Of a stretch of DNA of 64,000 nt, positions 63,301 through 64,000 are shown piece by piece. The position numbers and the translations under genes were made by a program. Positions within the stretch are counted from its first letter, which is position 1. Each line of letters starts with the position of its first letter. This DNA comes from CAZJHX01 sp964545715 (GTDB lineage Bacteria > Myxococcota_A > UBA9042 > GCA-2863065): contig CAZJHX010000031.1 of the NCBI GenBank assembly GCA_964545715.1, positions 11,225 to 75,224 of the forward strand, read 5' to 3'. The notes beneath the pieces were generated by a model, which saw only the letters and a program-made list of their open reading frames with translations, had not been told where the DNA came from and did not search any database.

Positions 63301-64000
63301 CGCGCCAGGCGTACAAGACAGCGATCGAGCTCGCAGAGCGGCTGAACATGCAGTGCGACGCGCTGGAGAATCGGCGCCGGCACATCGAGCTTCTACTGGA
63401 CGACGGTGATCTCGAGAACGCCGGTGAACAGGCTCGGGTGGCTCTGGGCCAGGCCCAGCGGCTGGACCTGGCCGGCGAGATCGCACACCTGCGACGTATC
63501 CTGGGTATCGTAAAGACGCGGCAGCGCCGGTTTGATCAAGCTGAAGACCACCTGCTGATGGCGATCGATGCGCTGGACGGTGACGAGGACAGCCTCGACG
63601 CCGGCGCCGTCGCCATGGCCCGTGCGGAGTTCGCCCTGGAGAAAGGGGACGCCTACGGTGCGCGAGATCTGGCCGACCGGGCGCTCGTCATCTTTGAGTC
63701 TCTCGAAGCCGCGTGGCATCTGCACCGCTGCCGGACACTGCATCGGCGCATCATGACCGTGTTCATCACCGGCGGAGTCGGCGCGACCGAGAGCGCGCGC
63801 GACGACCTCCTGGGATGCACAGTCGAAGCGCTGGCGAGCGAAACTCATCCGCGCAGATGCGCACGGATGGTATTGGAGGCCGCCTTGCGCGTGGCCAAGG
63901 CAGACCGCGGCACCTTCTACCTACCGCCGTCAGCTGACGGCCCCCAGGGTCGCCTCTCGGCAATGGCCACCGGCCATTCGTTCTCGGAGTGGACCGGCAC
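60318..64000 (+). CDS. Ser/Thr protein kinase-AAA ATPase-TPR-GAF protein, runs off the right edge
   Basis: ATG 60318 overlaps the previous TGA; the frame stays open to the edge (over 1227 aa). The N-terminal kinase has a glycine loop (LGEGSQGTAW), catalytic Lys near 50 (VALKQL), HGDLKPSN near 136 (the HRD motif has Gly for Arg), DFGLA near 158 and GTPAYMAPE. An AAA_16-type ATPase follows (PLVGRQRELDVVEAQL, P-loop GPLGIGKSAVL near 321). TPR repeats span about 640-1130 (ALECYELAVETFERAG, HNNMGVCHYHRGSWERA). The last residues (ARMVLEAALRVAKADRGTFYL) begin a GAF domain. The missing end may hold an output domain. The HGD motif suggests reduced regulation by activation-loop phosphorylation. Confidence 0.9.
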   Translation, partial: MSALHNSASGPVIGETIGARYVLEKKLGEGSQGTAWAARDLTSNQLVALKQLHSDPELFSALAHEFANAAGLQHDHIARVIDFAADGAGGAYYTMELLTARDFDVVCASYPRETTLRLAMQILSALECLRRHGMLHGDLKPSNVLVTEDGEPSASLVDFGLAGRAGATGLTGTPAYMAPELATGGARDIRSDLYSLGVMLYETLAGHNPFLAKTPAGCIERHATLEPEPLHAVVDGLDMALGAFVGRLLAKVPARRFGSPAAALQALTRLTDGESSANALASACIVMTPPLVGRQRELDVVEAQLAQLASGTGAVVLMTGPLGIGKSAVLAEVRNRIHLSGARFGVATCGPGCAGLDAIKTALTQATGRADDGDPVGAVADALAAGPLVLAFEHIHLATDELQGGMARLIRMGERRPLAILLTSESAPGAPDRRAATLAAQRATVREYGALLTLDPLSETACAAVLEGALGAPADPDGVVKPLYAASDGSPLALLELLRYSADEGGLSLRQGVWSATGGARLFENGGSDGVSPLSRIVSQRCATLPQEALKLLEALAILETPSDVATIARLANETELVAGCGLNALGRLHLVAADGVGRYGLAHAGVHTSVRESMTTEQAQELNRRAAVFLMKEDGAAAVRIAGHCLAGGLVDEALASVPVAVEQTRGTGELAAAASLLSDLAALLQDRPDSAGRRLDALVEAGRLQVGLGLYQEALATFDEVLVDSAALDVQQRLDVLGGRAQALRRLGRPEESHACARQLLDELREDLDRETTVRACLAAAQVFRVGNAWDDATAALQLGFHSLGNDASPRFKAQLLLEQATLQWQQSDPTAAKLTARRAVVLFDAQSDDYGLAEATMTLGTAHRLTGDHVDALECYELAVETFERAGAIATLGKCHNNMGVCHYHRGSWERATEHWEEAVRIAELTAEVHEQTILLNNLGFMYLERGILRRADQAFREGLALATQSGSERLQIIIGGNLGETRARCGDSIRARQAYKTAIELAERLNMQCDALENRRRHIELLLDDGDLENAGEQARVALGQAQRLDLAGEIAHLRRILGIVKTRQRRFDQAEDHLLMAIDALDGDEDSLDAGAVAMARAEFALEKGDAYGARDLADRALVIFESLEAAWHLHRCRTLHRRIMTVFITGGVGATESARDDLLGCTVEALASETHPRRCARMVLEAALRVAKADRGTFYLPPSADGPQGRLSAMATGHSFSEWTG

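Noticed and set aside
1..64000. tRNA, rRNA, CRISPR arrays, intact insertion sequences or prophage genes
   Set aside because: I looked for cloverleaf-like T-arm sequences, repeat-spacer arrays, transposase and integrase motifs and found none that I could support.

Overview
The window reads as chromosome from a GC-rich, free-living, Gram-negative bacterium close to Myxococcota (the old deltaproteobacterial myxobacteria and relatives). The grounds are: many lipoproteins with very cysteine-rich repeats, MYXO-CTERM-like C-terminal anchors, multiheme cytochromes, a eukaryote-like Ser/Thr kinase, hybrid histidine kinases, frequent GTG/TTG starts, and tightly overlapping genes. A run of 100 N (18630-18729) shows that this is a scaffolded draft or metagenome assembly. 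I saw no rRNA, tRNA, CRISPR array or intact insertion sequence.

Layout. 1-8252, mostly minus strand: the 3' part of a giant Ig-like surface protein, a 60-aa histone H1-like (Hc1) protein, a degenerate O-methyltransferase, a palindromic MITE-like element (5054-5230), an SRPBCC protein, a thioredoxin-like [2Fe-2S] protein and two coupled secreted paralogs. 8429-12741: a large DUF4091-type secreted protein and a penicillin-binding/beta-lactamase-fold protein. 12809-18526: a sensory block made of a urea/amide-binding-like protein coupled to a hybrid kinase with three receiver domains, followed by a receiver-kinase. 18541-25199: small lipoproteins, a 1123-aa uncharacterised protein, and a DUSP23-like phosphatase lipoprotein. 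25217-28879: gene remnants and a propeller-diheme cytochrome. 28869-32448: a TetR, PLP-lyase and MlrC (M81) operon with a clear operator. 32556-38675: cysteine-rich, EGF/sushi, MYXO-CTERM and vWA surface proteins.

38765-48012 holds the most interesting unit. It is a seven-gene, almost gapless plus-strand operon: pentaheme cytochrome with MYXO-CTERM anchor, cupredoxin lipoprotein, outer-membrane beta-barrel carrying one CxxCH, diheme cytochrome c, cysteine-rich lipoprotein, alpha/beta hydrolase lipoprotein, and a radical SAM enzyme. It looks like an undescribed electron conduit across the outer membrane.

47963-64000: an HNH protein, a diguanylate cyclase, an Npt-type transporter fused to HEAT repeats and coupled to a cyclic-nucleotide-binding-fold protein, a cysteine-repeat lipoprotein, two degenerate NtrC-like Fis regulators, a c-di-GMP phosphodiesterase with a dead GGDEF domain, and a kinase-ATPase-TPR-GAF giant that runs off the right edge.
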